From a virus: 46,580 nucleotides of DNA. This document shows positions 31,627-40,653 of the stretch, one piece after another. The translations under genes and the position numbers were made by a program. The notes beneath the pieces were generated by a model that saw only the letters and a list, made by a program, of their open reading frames with translations, had not been told where the DNA came from and did not search any database. Within the stretch, counting starts at the first letter, position 1. Each line of letters opens with the position of its first letter. The stretch spans positions 1-46,580 of IMG/VR virus record IMGVR_UViG_3300005537_000034. The stretch is one strand, 5' to 3'.

Positions 31627-32124
31627 TTAGAGCGGCTCATAGACGATGTGCGAGCCCACCAGACCGCCGCCCGTGGTAATGGCGCTAAGACTGATTTCGC
31701 CCGTGTTCACCGCGTTGCCCCTCACGATGGGTTCCTGACCGGGAGGGAAGTTGAGACGCACAATCCCGCCGAAGGGATTGAAGCTCATGTTGTGGAGATG
31801 CAGCGACGAAGACCGCTGCGGCTTCGTGGTCGCCGTGTCAAACGACGCAGGAGCCGCTGCGAGGGCCGCCGTGTCGGGGTCTAGCGAGCTATCGTTGGCC
31901 GCCGCCGACAAACTCAGGGTCGCACCCACGGTGGAGTCGCGGCCGAGAATCATGAAGGTCGGCGCAGACGAGCTAGACTGCCCACCGAGGTAAACCTCGT
32001 GAACAATCAGTCTCTGGGAGGCCGTTCCACCCTGGAGACCCATGAACTGCGAGTTGACCATGTTGGTGGTATCAGCAACCGCTGTCGCCGTCCACGAAGT
32101 CACCGAAAAGATACGATTTGCCAT
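31627..32124 (-). CDS. Small virion protein, possible decoration protein
   Basis: A 165-residue Ser/Ala/Thr-rich beta protein starting ANRIFSVTSWTATAVADTTN. The layout (VTSW..., LIVHEVYLGGQSSSSAPTFMIL, SFNPFGGIVRLNFPPGQEP, GSHIVYEPL) is of a compact beta-sandwich. CAGGAGA lies before the ATG. Similar small proteins occur in metagenomic phages and may decorate the capsid or tail; no activity suggested. Confidence 0.5.
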   Translation of the reverse strand: MANRIFSVTSWTATAVADTTNMVNSQFMGLQGGTASQRLIVHEVYLGGQSSSSAPTFMILGRDSTVGATLSLSAAANDSSLDPDTAALAAAPASFDTATTKPQRSSSLHLHNMSFNPFGGIVRLNFPPGQEPIVRGNAVNTGEISLSAITTGGGLVGSHIVYEPL

Positions 32125-32145
32125 TTCTGTCTCCTGTGTTGTCTA

Positions 32146-32472
32146 CTACGGTTTGAGGGTGAGCGAGTCGAGTCGGTCGAGTTCATCGAGCATTTTCACA
32201 TAGGGCCTACACTCCACGTTGCAGGGAAAGGTATCACACGTATACGCATCGCATTTGGCGCAGTAATCGTGGGCTCGCACCCGCCCAGGATTAAACACGA
32301 TGGTGCGCTGACAGTGTGGGCAGGTGCTAATATCGGCTTCAAAGACGGCTCCTTCGCCCACGGGAATCGCACCAGGGGACGCCTGCACGTCGGCCTTCGT
32401 GACACCGGGGCTGAGCCGGTGGTCGATGATGAAGTAGCCTAGGCCGCTGAGAAGTTTTGAAAGTTTTGCCAT
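32146..32472 (-). CDS. Zinc-ribbon hypothetical protein
   Basis: A 108-residue protein. The ATG at 32472 follows AAAGGAGACTTCT, which is better than the longer frame start at 32505. The basic N-terminus (AKLSKLLSGLGYF) precedes CPHC (about residue 51) and CAKC, with two further Cys (CDTF-PC, NVEC), making a double zinc-binding arrangement. Acidic C-terminus. Role unknown; it lies between two virion genes. Confidence 0.6.
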   Translation of the reverse strand: MAKLSKLLSGLGYFIIDHRLSPGVTKADVQASPGAIPVGEGAVFEADISTCPHCQRTIVFNPGRVRAHDYCAKCDAYTCDTFPCNVECRPYVKMLDELDRLDSLTLKP

Positions 32473-32483
32473 AGAAGTCTCCT

Positions 32484-34559
32484 TTACATCAATGTGCCAA
32501 AACAAATAGGTTGCATCGGTGTAACGATTACGGTATTTCCAAGACCGAGGTAGGCCATAAACACATCATGACGCCAGCGTCCGTCGCGTGAATCGGTGCC
32601 GAGGGTCGCATCGTAATTGGTGTGGAAGAGGACCCAGCGCCCATCGGGGCTGATATTCAGAACCGGCTGATTGAGAAAGAAGGCCCCCGTGTCGGTCTGT
32701 GGTTGTTGGTCTACGAGGGAGCGGTGGTGGCAGATACGTCTCCATGCGGTTGTCGGGAGCGGCGTCGTGTCAATGCGGATAATCTCACTATCGCCAGCTC
32801 TCCACGGAGTGGTATTCGGCGTGGTGCTCGTGTAGGTATAGGGCGGCTGACTATTCGCGTCGTTATAGCGGTAGTTAGAACTGGTGAACACATAGGGCTG
32901 ACCAGGCACCGCATCATTAGGCGAAGCGTGGTCCGCGATGTAGACCTCCTGCACGGGCCATTGAGGCGTCATCACATTACGGAGCGTGCCATTCACAGCC
33001 GTGAGTTGCCGATAGACATATTGCAGCCCATCATACGTGCCCGAGAAGGTGTCCTGGTTTACGCACTCCCCGTTTGCCCCGGTCTCCATGTGGCCTCCAG
33101 CACTCGTCTGAAAGCCGGTAATCGTATTGGTCTGCGTGTCCCAGACATACTCAGGGAATTGGGCGTTATCGGCCAGGGCGGGTGTAATGAGCACCCAGCG
33201 GCCTGTGAGGTCGAGGGAGAGGCTATGAACGTGAAGCCCTGTGACCCCAGACTTGTTCTGCAACTCTGGGCGAGTAAGAGTGTTAATGACGATAGAATTG
33301 GAGGGCGTTACGAGGTCATAGAGGAGGGCGAAGAAATGATGGTCCTGCCCGGTGCCCCCACAGAGGACGATGAGCTTCGTCTGCTGGCACATGATGGTGT
33401 TGAGGAAGGTATCTCCTGTCGGAAAGGTTCCTGGGCCAAGGATGCCATTGATAACGGTCGCCGCATCGAAAAGGGTGATATTAACCTGAGCATTGATATT
33501 GGTTACGTCTACCCGACCTACAGTATGATGATTGACGGCAGATGTCAGAGAGCCGTAGAGGTAGTTTGGGTTAATGGCGCAGTCGAAGGAGAGGTCGTTG
33601 TAGAGACCAATCTGCGACCCCCATTGCCAGGTGAGGGTGGTCGGATTGAAGGAGGCGGCATAGAAGGAGCCATCCGTGCGCTGCACGTAGAACTTCTTCG
33701 AGTCTGAAGACCAGCCGTGTTGAGAGCCGGTAGCATTGACGTTCCACGACTGATTAAGACCAGCCTGGATAGTATTGCCATCAGTTATTCTTGCAATCCA
33801 TGTGCCAAAAGCCGGGTCATTATAGGTAAAGCCTTCTGGCCCGAGTGCCACCGCTGTGGGCTTCGTGCGGACAAGCCTATCGGTAATGGTGCTTGTCTGC
33901 AAGATGGCGACGTGAGTCGGTGCAATCGTGAAGGTGACGCCTGCAAACGAAGTCGGCGCTGTCGTCGTGACCGAGGGAAATATGGATGAGGGCGGCGTAA
34001 TTACGGTATTATCGACCCATGCCGAGGCCGTTCCACTATTACCATTCGTGAAGGACGATGCTAATGTGACATTATTCCCAGCAGTCGGCACCGAAGTCGT
34101 GTTCCAGATGAACATGCCGAGCGCACAACGGTCGGTCAGGGAGTTTGATGTGAGAATGAAAGTTTGACCGTTCGAGACAAGCCCCGACTGCGTGTTATCG
34201 AAATTCCCCTGGAGCGCATTATAGGCCGAAAGCGCCGAGGAGAAGATGTCTGTCGCGGCTGAAGTCGTAATCGTGATAGTATCGGTGCCTGTTGCGGGCG
34301 CGACGAAGAGGTAGAGATAAAAGTTATGGTAGGGAGGCCCATTCCCCGTAAACTTGAGCACCTGTGAGGGATTCACACCCGCGCATGTGACACTCGTTAC
34401 GAGGTCACTGTCAGAGCCAATACGCACAAAGACAGCCACGATGCGATTATTATTCGCACCAACTGTAATCGTGTAGCTAAGCGATGTCGCGGCCAGGACG
34501 GAAGAACTATTCGAGTTCTCCCATACGGGGTCGAGACGCCCGCCTTGTGGGTCGCTCAT
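32484..34559 (-). CDS. Beta-sandwich plus beta-propeller surface protein
   Basis: A 691-residue protein without signal peptide. Residues 1-~225 form a beta-sandwich of the same kind as the N-terminus of the 19-unit repeat protein (SLSYTITVGANNNRIVAVFVRIGSDS...DTITITTSAA). The rest is propeller-like, with blades containing WSSDSKKFYV, LSLDLTGRWVLITP and ISPDGRWVLFHT, which are WD40/PD40-like signatures. Histidines in NHHTVG, QDHHFF, HVHS and GGHME recall the metal-binding face of oligogalacturonide lyases. A carbohydrate-active tail protein is possible. The start overlaps the previous stop (TAATG). Confidence 0.55.
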   Translation of the reverse strand: MSDPQGGRLDPVWENSNSSSVLAATSLSYTITVGANNNRIVAVFVRIGSDSDLVTSVTCAGVNPSQVLKFTGNGPPYHNFYLYLFVAPATGTDTITITTSAATDIFSSALSAYNALQGNFDNTQSGLVSNGQTFILTSNSLTDRCALGMFIWNTTSVPTAGNNVTLASSFTNGNSGTASAWVDNTVITPPSSIFPSVTTTAPTSFAGVTFTIAPTHVAILQTSTITDRLVRTKPTAVALGPEGFTYNDPAFGTWIARITDGNTIQAGLNQSWNVNATGSQHGWSSDSKKFYVQRTDGSFYAASFNPTTLTWQWGSQIGLYNDLSFDCAINPNYLYGSLTSAVNHHTVGRVDVTNINAQVNITLFDAATVINGILGPGTFPTGDTFLNTIMCQQTKLIVLCGGTGQDHHFFALLYDLVTPSNSIVINTLTRPELQNKSGVTGLHVHSLSLDLTGRWVLITPALADNAQFPEYVWDTQTNTITGFQTSAGGHMETGANGECVNQDTFSGTYDGLQYVYRQLTAVNGTLRNVMTPQWPVQEVYIADHASPNDAVPGQPYVFTSSNYRYNDANSQPPYTYTSTTPNTTPWRAGDSEIIRIDTTPLPTTAWRRICHHRSLVDQQPQTDTGAFFLNQPVLNISPDGRWVLFHTNYDATLGTDSRDGRWRHDVFMAYLGLGNTVIVTPMQPICFGTLM

Positions 34560-36040
34560 TAGGGAGTTCCTACGTGATAGACATGCACGAGTGGACGGTT
34601 CTGGTCTAGCTCATCGCAGACAAGATAGACGAGGCGAGTTGCGGCATCCCAGGAGGCTCCGCAGCCAAGATTATTCCCATCCCCGTCTCCTGGAACCCCT
34701 AGTGACCATCCGGTGTAGGGCACCACATCATAGGGATTCTTCGTGCCATTCTTCACGGCGATGAGGTCATTGACATCGAAGGCCCACACAAACTCTGTCG
34801 AGGGCCACGCGAAGTCGCCGCCTGATTCAGTGCAATTAGCTAGGTCGGGGTCATAGGCATACGGATGGCCTGCATACGCCGAGTCGAAGCACGGAGCACT
34901 ACCGCAGTCTGTTCCGGTTACGGGGAAGGTATTTTGGGTGCAGGGTTTGTAATGGTAAGCTCCAATCGACTTGGCCCCAAACACCAGCACCGACCGGGTG
35001 TTATCGGCAAAGAGGATGCCCGAGGATGTGGTTTGGCCTGCCGCATTATCCACAAAGGGAATGGTGTTAATCGCAGGCGTATTGAGCGGCGAGTGCGCGT
35101 TTGTAAAGGTAATCGTTGGGACGTTCCCGCCCACGGTGCAATTGCCACCACCATTCGGCCAGGTGCCGGTGCCGTTCACCAGGACACAGTTCTGTGTCGG
35201 GTCATTGCTATTCCAAGCCCCCAGATTACTGTGGCTAATATCGTAGTAGACGAGGGGGACGGCGGTAATATTCGTAGACGTAGACGGCTGCGTAGCAAGC
35301 GTATCGCCGTCGAGGGCAAAGAGGGATGGCCCAATAGGCCCGCAACTGACAATGCTCCCAGCCATTGCCCCAGAAATGAGTGAGCCGCCGAGGGCCGCCC
35401 GATACGCCGTTGGAATCACGGTCAAATACTGGCCCGCGAGACGCGGCGTGTGGGGAATGCCTGGAAACGTGTAGCCGCCTGTTTGACTCCCAAACGTCAG
35501 ATTTCCGACCCACGCGAGCTGGCTCTGCACACAGTTCGCATCATACCCAATCCACTCGGTGCCAATCAACTTGCCATTATAGACGACGCTACTCCCGAGC
35601 CCGTTACCTCCCGCCGTCATAATGATAGCCGCTTTGCCTCCACTGGCATCCGTAAACCCTTGCACATGGGTGCCGAAGTTGAGCCCCCCGGTTCCAACCA
35701 CCCGAGGGTCAAGGAGCGCGGGAATCACAATCTGCGCCATGCTCGATTGATTCGAGACGCGGAAGGCGGCAAGGTCACCCTTAATGAAGAGGGACTTCCC
35801 ATTGATAGGGTCATTGTAGACGACACCGCCGACCCACCCAGCCGCAAAGGTGGAAGAGTCGTTGAGGGAGCCGTAGTTCCCGGCTGGGAGTCGAAAGGCT
35901 CCGACATAGGTGAAGTCTGACGAGTGGAGAAGATTCGGGCCTCCACCCTGCACCACAGGAGGGCGATTGATAAACTGCGCCCGAGGAGCGGTGTAGCATA
36001 TCCCAAGACCCAATACGAGAGTAATGAGTAGACGCTTCAT
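34559..36040 (-). CDS. Exported cysteine-containing beta-propeller-like protein
   Basis: A 493-residue protein with a Sec signal peptide ([18 protein letters not shown]) followed by AQFINRPP, the same post-signal phrase as in the glycoside hydrolase gene. The mature part begins [13 protein letters not shown] and has repeated strands ([48 protein letters not shown]). About a dozen cysteines, several paired in sequence (CTVGG, CTQN, CGSAPC), suggest disulfides in an oxidising compartment. The start overlaps the upstream gene stop (ATGA). Function unknown; secreted or surface-bound. Confidence 0.55.
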   Translation of the reverse strand: MKRLLITLVLGLGICYTAPRAQFINRPPVVQGGGPNLLHSSDFTYVGAFRLPAGNYGSLNDSSTFAAGWVGGVVYNDPINGKSLFIKGDLAAFRVSNQSSMAQIVIPALLDPRVVGTGGLNFGTHVQGFTDASGGKAAIIMTAGGNGLGSSVVYNGKLIGTEWIGYDANCVQSQLAWVGNLTFGSQTGGYTFPGIPHTPRLAGQYLTVIPTAYRAALGGSLISGAMAGSIVSCGPIGPSLFALDGDTLATQPSTSTNITAVPLVYYDISHSNLGAWNSNDPTQNCVLVNGTGTWPNGGGNCTVGGNVPTITFTNAHSPLNTPAINTIPFVDNAAGQTTSSGILFADNTRSVLVFGAKSIGAYHYKPCTQNTFPVTGTDCGSAPCFDSAYAGHPYAYDPDLANCTESGGDFAWPSTEFVWAFDVNDLIAVKNGTKNPYDVVPYTGWSLGVPGDGDGNNLGCGASWDAATRLVYLVCDELDQNRPLVHVYHVGTP

Positions 36041-36216
36041 TCCTTCCCATCCTTGAATGCACGACTCAGCTCAGACGGTTTCTTCCGTTTCTTGCGTGAC
36101 TTCCCGGCCTTGCTGAAGGCAATCGCTACCGACTGCTTCTCCGGGTAGCCTGACTTTCGTAGCTCCCCGATATTGGAGCCGATGATTTCCTTCGTGTGTC
36201 CTTTAAGGAGTGGCAT
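36037..36216 (-). CDS. DUF6496-like small basic protein
   Basis: A 59-residue protein. The ATG at 36216 begins [18 protein letters not shown], then [18 protein letters not shown] and a Lys/Arg-rich end (KKRKKPSE). This is the pattern of the small DUF6496 proteins found widely in phages and some bacteria, role unknown. The stop overlaps the next start by 3 bp. Confidence 0.65.
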   Translation of the reverse strand: MPLLKGHTKEIIGSNIGELRKSGYPEKQSVAIAFSKAGKSRKKRKKPSELSRAFKDGKE

Positions 36217-36217
36217 T

Positions 36218-36532
36218 CTACACCCACCGTTGTGTCTGCTTCGATTTATCGCCGCCTTTGGTGCCCAGGTGGCGCACATAGTTCGTGTAGCCTTTTTCCT
36301 TGGCAACACGGTTTAGTTCCTGTCGGCTACGGAATCTCCGTGGCGTCCCATCCGCATTGCAGAGGGCGTGCTTGATTTCCACATCAATCTCATCACCAAT
36401 CACATGCCCAGGGCGATAGAGGTTTTCGAGCTGCCCGCCGCACTCGCAGCGGTCTACTTTTCGCTCACTCGTCTCGTAGACATCGACTTTCTCTTGTCCA
36501 CATTCAACGCAGCGTTTATCATGGAGCGGCAT
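36218..36532 (-). CDS. FmdB-like zinc-ribbon protein next to the portal
   Basis: A 104-residue protein: CVECGQ near residue 8 and CECGG near residue 29 form the zinc ribbon. A basic helical tail follows ([24 protein letters not shown]). Small zinc-ribbon proteins occur beside portal genes in many phages. The last base of the portal stop overlaps this start (TAATG). It resembles the ribbon at 12880-13128 but has a different tail. Confidence 0.65.
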   Translation of the reverse strand: MPLHDKRCVECGQEKVDVYETSERKVDRCECGGQLENLYRPGHVIGDEIDVEIKHALCNADGTPRRFRSRQELNRVAKEKGYTNYVRHLGTKGGDKSKQTQRWV

Positions 36533-38661
36533 TAGATATCACTCGACCTTTTGAAGATTTTCGGCATCCCGCCCCAGTGCGGGTGCGCGTCTGCGGGTGG
36601 TCTTGTCATCATCTGGGAGGCCGGTTTGCCGATGGGTGGCTGTGCGCCAGGATGGTTACCTTGGGGCTGTGGGCCTCCACCGGGGGGCGGCGGCTGTCCT
36701 GGGGCACCACCTTGTCCGCCCTGTGGGGGCGCAATCGGCGCACTCACGTCTTGGAGCATGAGCTTCGCCGCCTGCATCTCCTGCGGTGTCGGCGCTTGTC
36801 CATTGTGCAGGAGGAGAGCGACTACCAGAGCGTTAGTCAAATCCTCAACCCCGCTGAAGCGGTAACTGATATTCGGCTTCTCCACGGGCGGCTTCGGGTC
36901 TACCACGACATCAGCCGGGTCGAGCCCATGTAGCTCAATTATCTCTGCGATGATGGGCTTCGGATTCACGAAGCCTGATTTGCCCACCAAGTTCAGCACC
37001 TTCATGAGCCGCTCAATGCGCTGATTGGCGTCGAGGAGCACGGTGGAGTCTGGACGAATCCAGAACACCATCTCATTGGAGATGTGCTTCCAATCGACCG
37101 CGCCGAGCCGCTGCTGCTCCTCTTGGCCTAATAGAGGGAAGTCCCCATTGAGTGCCAGGAGTCCACCGACCACTTCAGCGGTCCCGGTGACAAAGGCGGC
37201 GACTCGATTCCGCTCATAACCAATACGAGTCTGGAAGTTATTCTGCACCAGCGTTTGTTCAGTAGCCGAGCGCCTCCCTCGACTCGACTGACCCATCTGG
37301 TTCGCACCGGAGTTCCATTGCTCATTGAGGTCCTCACGGATGATACGGTCAAACTCGAAGTCTTCTGGGGGGTAGGCGGCTCGTGCGACTTCTCCCATTG
37401 CCTTCTGTCCGTCACCCTGGATAGGCACGAAGGCTTGGTCCTCGCCGCGCATAATGGTGTCGATGACCATCGGGTCTACGCGGTCAGTGTTTAGCCACCG
37501 TAGCGGCTGCGACCTATCCCGATTCATCACAATCTGCGTGCGGGACCGAATCATCTCCTCCACTTGTGGACGGCCAATGGCGGAATCAGACGGCGGAATA
37601 GCATCGTCGGATATGTATGTAAGAGTAAGCACCCGCACAGGAAACTTGCACGCACCCACATACTTCTTCGACTGCTCATCAAATCGCTGCCCCTCCCACG
37701 GGCCGGGTGGAATCACCGGCTCAGTCTTGCCTTTCACGAAGACGACGCGCCCAATCTTCTTAAAGTATTTCTCTTCAGGGTCAAACCGATGGCACCAGTA
37801 GAAGACCTCATCGTAGTCTACGACTGCCTCATCCCCATATTCCTTCTCGGTGTCTCGACGGAGATTATCCTCTTTGCCACGCTCTCCGAGGATTTTCTCC
37901 TTATCCTCCTCATCGAGGTTGAAGAGGCGCTGTGCATCCGCCCACAACATCTTCCCTGAGTGCCCAAGCCAGTCGGCGTCATCGAAGTTGGAGCCGGTAA
38001 ACTCCACGGGCCAGAGGAAGTCGCTGGGGCTCAGGCGGCGAATATAATACCGCTCACTGACCTTCTCATCCACCGTCTCCATTGGGACCTTCATGAGGCC
38101 CGCCTTCATCATGAGGAGCTGTGGGAGCGGGAGGTTCTCGATTTCCTTGGAGGGAATCTGCTTCGGCTGCGTGAGGGCTTCGTAACCCGTCAGCAGCACG
38201 CCCACGCCAGAGGCATTGATAGCATCCAAGATACACTCGTCCATCGCAGAGCCCATGTTGGCCGAGTCGAGGGTATCATTGAGCTGCTTCCCGAAGACAG
38301 GGACGGCAGGGTCGAACTGCTTCTGCTTCGCGGTGAGGTAGACCTTGGGCGTCTGGGAGTAGAGCTGGGCATGTTTGGCTTTGGTCATGGCCCAGTCGAT
38401 ATTCACATTGATACGGTCCTGGTCGTCGTATTCGGTGAAAGGCTTCCCTCGCCGGTAGTCTACGTTGTCACTCCAGGTCTTCACGAGGTCTCGGCGGACA
38501 CGCTTACACCTGTCGATACGTGTCATCCATTTCTTCGCGGAGTCCTCGCCACTTGTCTCCTTATTACTATCAGGAGACCCAGGCTTCGGACCTTCCCCGA
38601 ATCCATCCTTTGCAGGGGTGTCTGCGTATCCCGCAGAGCCTCCAGGCGATTGAAATGCCAT
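36532..38661 (-). CDS. Portal protein
   Basis: A 709-residue protein with typical podovirus-type portal features: a wing-like N-terminal domain (RVRRDLVKTWSDNVDYRRG, NVNIDWAMTKAKHAQLYSQTPKVYL), long helices, SRGRRSATEQTLVQNNFQTRIGYERNRVAAFV in the stem/clip region, and VFWIRPDSTVLLDANQRIERLMKVLNLV in the crown region. The C-terminus is Pro/Gly/Gln-rich (GQGGAPGQPPPPGGG). It forms the dodecameric ring for DNA packaging. Gene order (terminase, scaffold, capsid, portal) differs from the commoner terminase-portal-scaffold-capsid. Confidence 0.85.
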   Translation of the reverse strand: MAFQSPGGSAGYADTPAKDGFGEGPKPGSPDSNKETSGEDSAKKWMTRIDRCKRVRRDLVKTWSDNVDYRRGKPFTEYDDQDRINVNIDWAMTKAKHAQLYSQTPKVYLTAKQKQFDPAVPVFGKQLNDTLDSANMGSAMDECILDAINASGVGVLLTGYEALTQPKQIPSKEIENLPLPQLLMMKAGLMKVPMETVDEKVSERYYIRRLSPSDFLWPVEFTGSNFDDADWLGHSGKMLWADAQRLFNLDEEDKEKILGERGKEDNLRRDTEKEYGDEAVVDYDEVFYWCHRFDPEEKYFKKIGRVVFVKGKTEPVIPPGPWEGQRFDEQSKKYVGACKFPVRVLTLTYISDDAIPPSDSAIGRPQVEEMIRSRTQIVMNRDRSQPLRWLNTDRVDPMVIDTIMRGEDQAFVPIQGDGQKAMGEVARAAYPPEDFEFDRIIREDLNEQWNSGANQMGQSSRGRRSATEQTLVQNNFQTRIGYERNRVAAFVTGTAEVVGGLLALNGDFPLLGQEEQQRLGAVDWKHISNEMVFWIRPDSTVLLDANQRIERLMKVLNLVGKSGFVNPKPIIAEIIELHGLDPADVVVDPKPPVEKPNISYRFSGVEDLTNALVVALLLHNGQAPTPQEMQAAKLMLQDVSAPIAPPQGGQGGAPGQPPPPGGGPQPQGNHPGAQPPIGKPASQMMTRPPADAHPHWGGMPKIFKRSSDI

Positions 38662-38699
38662 AGAATACCGTGCTCCTTTACCCCTTTAGAAATCTAAAC

Positions 38700-38727
38700 G
38701 CCGGTCGTGTTTAGGGTGCTGACCGGC
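38700..38727 (-). other. Hairpin upstream of the portal gene
   Basis: GCCGGTC (38700-38706) pairs perfectly with GACCGGC (38721-38727) around a 14-nt loop in the 117-bp gap between the small membrane gene and the portal gene. The sequence after it on the - strand (GTTTAGATTTCT) is only mildly T-rich, so terminator function is doubtful. It may shield or expose the AAAGGAG site of the portal mRNA. The rest of the gap shows no gene. Confidence 0.4.
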
Positions 38728-38778
38728 AGACCACCCTCGACACCCAGGAAAAGGAGGGAAACCCAGGTGGAGTCCGAA

Positions 38779-38949
38779 CTATCGAGAGAGGGACGTTAGC
38801 TCATCAAAGTGTTGCACAATCCAATAGACCACAAAGACCACCGCGAGCACTCGTGCGACGATAGCTGCATCGGGGACGAACTTCTCGACAAGGGTAATAA
38901 ATGCCCAGCACAACACGAGGACGATAATCAGTGCCAAAATCAAGTGCAT
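38779..38949 (-). CDS. Small two-TM membrane protein
   Basis: A 56-residue protein starting MHLILALIIVLVLCWAFITL, a first membrane helix. A short charged loop (VEKFVPDA) and a second helix (IVARVLAVVFVVYWIVQ) follow, then a polar end (HFDELTSLSR). Very strong membrane character and a proper stop support a real gene, although the ribosome site is weak. Such short two-pass proteins near the capsid genes are often holin-like; the function here is unproven. Confidence 0.6.
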   Translation of the reverse strand: MHLILALIIVLVLCWAFITLVEKFVPDAAIVARVLAVVFVVYWIVQHFDELTSLSR

Positions 38950-38964
38950 GGAGACTTTCGACTA

Positions 38965-39009
38965 TCCAGAGAAACAAAGAGCCCAATCCAAGAATATGAA
39001 CTGGGCTCT
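38965..39009 (-). terminator. Probable Rho-independent terminator
   Basis: On the - strand AGAGCCCA (from 39009) pairs with TGGGCTCT (to 38978), an 8-bp perfect stem with a 16-nt loop. It is followed at once by TTGTTTCTCT, a T-rich tract. It lies 36 bp after the stop of the gene at 39046-39537, where a terminator would be expected, and before the small membrane gene. Stem, tail and place all agree. Confidence 0.6.
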
Positions 39010-39045
39010 AACGCTGAGCGATGCGACGAATTACGAACGAACGAA

Positions 39046-39537
39046 CTAGGCTTTGGCTTTCTGGGTCTTGCGCTTCTCCGCGAGCCACTCCTTGTCAATC
39101 TGCTCGTTCTCAGTCTCGATGTCCTGCTCGTCAACAATCTGCTTCACGAGGTCGGTGAAGTCCTTGAACAGCTTGTAATTCTCCATGCGCTGGTCAGGGG
39201 TCGCATCACTATACATGATATGCACCGACTGCTCGCTAATGGGCTGTCCTTCGTTCTTCACGATGACCTGGACCTTTTTGTTGAGATACCGTCCGCTGCG
39301 ATGGACCCTATTGAGAAGCTTTACCTGGTCATCCGTGAGATTCTCAAGGAAGAGGGTGTGCGTATTCTGCGTCGTCTCCCGAAGGAGCTTCACCTTCCTA
39401 GCGTGCGCCCTCTGATACTGACCAATCGAGAGCTTCCGAGGGCCTTGCGTGGCCGCGATGCCTGCAGCAATGCCTGCCGCAATGCGGTCACCGAGCGCAT
39501 CGGTCTGCGTTTCTGTAAGTATCGTTTCGTCTGACAT
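39046..39537 (-). CDS. Hypothetical protein of the capsid region
   Basis: A 163-residue protein. The ATG at 39537 has AAGGAGG upstream, so I discard the longer frame to 39630. The N-terminus is Ala-rich (RIAAGIAAGIAATQG). The middle has basic helices (YQRAHARKVKLLRET, DDQVKLLNRVHRSGRYLNKKV), and the end is a charged coiled coil (VKQIVDEQDIETENEQIDKEWL). It could be a minor head or scaffold-associated protein, but no family is recognised. A terminator follows. Confidence 0.6.
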   Translation of the reverse strand: MSDETILTETQTDALGDRIAAGIAAGIAATQGPRKLSIGQYQRAHARKVKLLRETTQNTHTLFLENLTDDQVKLLNRVHRSGRYLNKKVQVIVKNEGQPISEQSVHIMYSDATPDQRMENYKLFKDFTDLVKQIVDEQDIETENEQIDKEWLAEKRKTQKAKA

Positions 39538-39545
39538 AATCCTCC

Positions 39546-39989
39546 TTAGAGATTCTGTGCAACGCCGTAGAGTGCGAGAGACGTGGCTCCCGCGTAGGTG
39601 CCAGTGGTCACATACTTCGCCCGATACCACGAGCCAAAGAGGCCACTCAAGATGGTATTCGCAGTCAATGAGCCGTCTGTCGGTGTCACGGCGGCGGCGA
39701 GTGCAGTCGTTGCCACCACCGCAGAAATCTTCGTTGCGGCAGCGGTGGTGAAGCTAAAGTTCATGATATCGACCCAGGTGAGGCCGCCGTCAAGACTCGT
39801 CTGGATGTAGGCATTCGCCGTGGTGCCGCCAGAGCCATAGAGGAAAACGGCCTCCACACACAGATAGTTGACCCCACTCAGACGCTTCACGGGAGACGTG
39901 GCAGTCGCCGTGATGGCTGTCGAAATCGTGAGAGGAGCCAGGAACACAATGTCCTGGCCCCCGATATGCAGTTGGCCGTTGAGTGCCAT
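39546..39989 (-). CDS. Small beta-rich virion protein
   Basis: A 147-residue Thr/Ala/Gly-rich protein (IVFLAPLTISTAITATATSPVKRLSG, ANAYIQTSLDGGLTWVDIM, WYRAKYVTTGTYAGATSLALYGVAQNL). The 'SLDGGLTWVDI' phrase is typical of phage tail or capsid-decoration domains. One of a group of four small beta proteins between the capsid and portal genes. Confidence 0.55.
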   Translation of the reverse strand: MALNGQLHIGGQDIVFLAPLTISTAITATATSPVKRLSGVNYLCVEAVFLYGSGGTTANAYIQTSLDGGLTWVDIMNFSFTTAAATKISAVVATTALAAAVTPTDGSLTANTILSGLFGSWYRAKYVTTGTYAGATSLALYGVAQNL

Positions 39990-39991
39990 GA

Positions 39992-40462
39992 TTAGCTATT
40001 CGCAAACGGCGTAGCGATGGTGCCGCTCGCCATGTTGGTGCCATCCACGAGCCATGTGGTGGAATTGAGACAGAAGAAGTAGAAATTGGTGTTAATCAAT
40101 CCGCCCGTGGTCGTGCCATTGGTATTCAGCGCACTATTGGTCGAGCCGTTGGGGAAGAACTCGGTGCCGGTGCCTGCCGCAACCGTCGAGAAGATACCAC
40201 CGATAAACAACTCGGTGCCGGTCGTCTTGGAGACAATCTTCTGTGCGGTCGAATTGACGGTGACCACGAACATATAGTTCAGGCCCGTAATCGATGCAGC
40301 CGGAAGCGTATACGTGAGGGTCGCACGGTCCAAGAGGAAAATTGTTCCAGACTGAGAGGGGGTCAACTGAACAGACGCGCTTGCACTGGTCTTCACGGCC
40401 ATGCGAGTGCGAATAGGTGACTTGAAGAACCACGAACCGCCTTTATAGATGGGTGCAGCCAT
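39992..40462 (-). CDS. Small beta-rich virion protein
   Basis: A 156-residue protein with KTSASASVQLTPSQSGTIFLLDRATLTYTLPAAS at its start. The S-G-T-I-F-L-L-D-R-A...Y-T-L-P pattern resembles head-fibre or capsid-fibre proteins, whose beta domain begins this way. Asn/Thr-rich loops follow. Likely a surface decoration protein, role uncertain. Confidence 0.55.
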   Translation of the reverse strand: MAAPIYKGGSWFFKSPIRTRMAVKTSASASVQLTPSQSGTIFLLDRATLTYTLPAASITGLNYMFVVTVNSTAQKIVSKTTGTELFIGGIFSTVAAGTGTEFFPNGSTNSALNTNGTTTGGLINTNFYFFCLNSTTWLVDGTNMASGTIATPFANS

Positions 40463-40487
40463 GAGGGACTCCTATGGAGTGTGGAAG

Positions 40488-40520
40488 AGGCGGCAGGAGT
40501 TTACAAGGCTCCTACCGCCT
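40488..40520 (-). other. Strong hairpin between virion genes
   Basis: AGGCGG-c-AGGAG (40488-40499) pairs with CTCCT-a-CCGCCT (40509-40520), an 11-bp stem with one mismatch and a 9-nt loop, just downstream (- strand) of the 35-residue gene. No T-run follows, so it is more likely a processing or mRNA-stabilising hairpin, or a weak terminator that sets relative levels of capsid-region genes. Confidence 0.45.
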
Positions 40521-40533
40521 ATGAGTGGGCTAC

Positions 40534-40641
40534 TTATTTCTTCGAGCCAGGACCATACGGGTCGTTCGAGCCCAGACCGGGCTTCCCAACGGTTCCGTGC
40601 GTGCCTGCCGGTGCAGAGGTTTTCGAGGGCATATCTGGCAT
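40534..40641 (-). CDS. Very small Gly/Pro-rich protein
   Basis: A 35-residue frame, MPDMPSKTSAPAGTHG at the start and ending DPYGPGSKK. GGAGT lies about 5 bp before the ATG at 40641. It is free of hydrophobic segments and probably disordered. Its position between two virion genes with proper spacing on both sides supports a real minor protein. No family recognised. Confidence 0.5.
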   Translation of the reverse strand: MPDMPSKTSAPAGTHGTVGKPGLGSNDPYGPGSKK

Positions 40642-40653
40642 GAATGACTCCGA

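Noticed and set aside
32622-33707. Long 361-codon + strand frame opposite the propeller protein
   Set aside because: The - strand frame carries the recognisable WD40/PD40-like blades; the + frame is Arg/Gly-rich with no domain pattern and no gene on that strand nearby.
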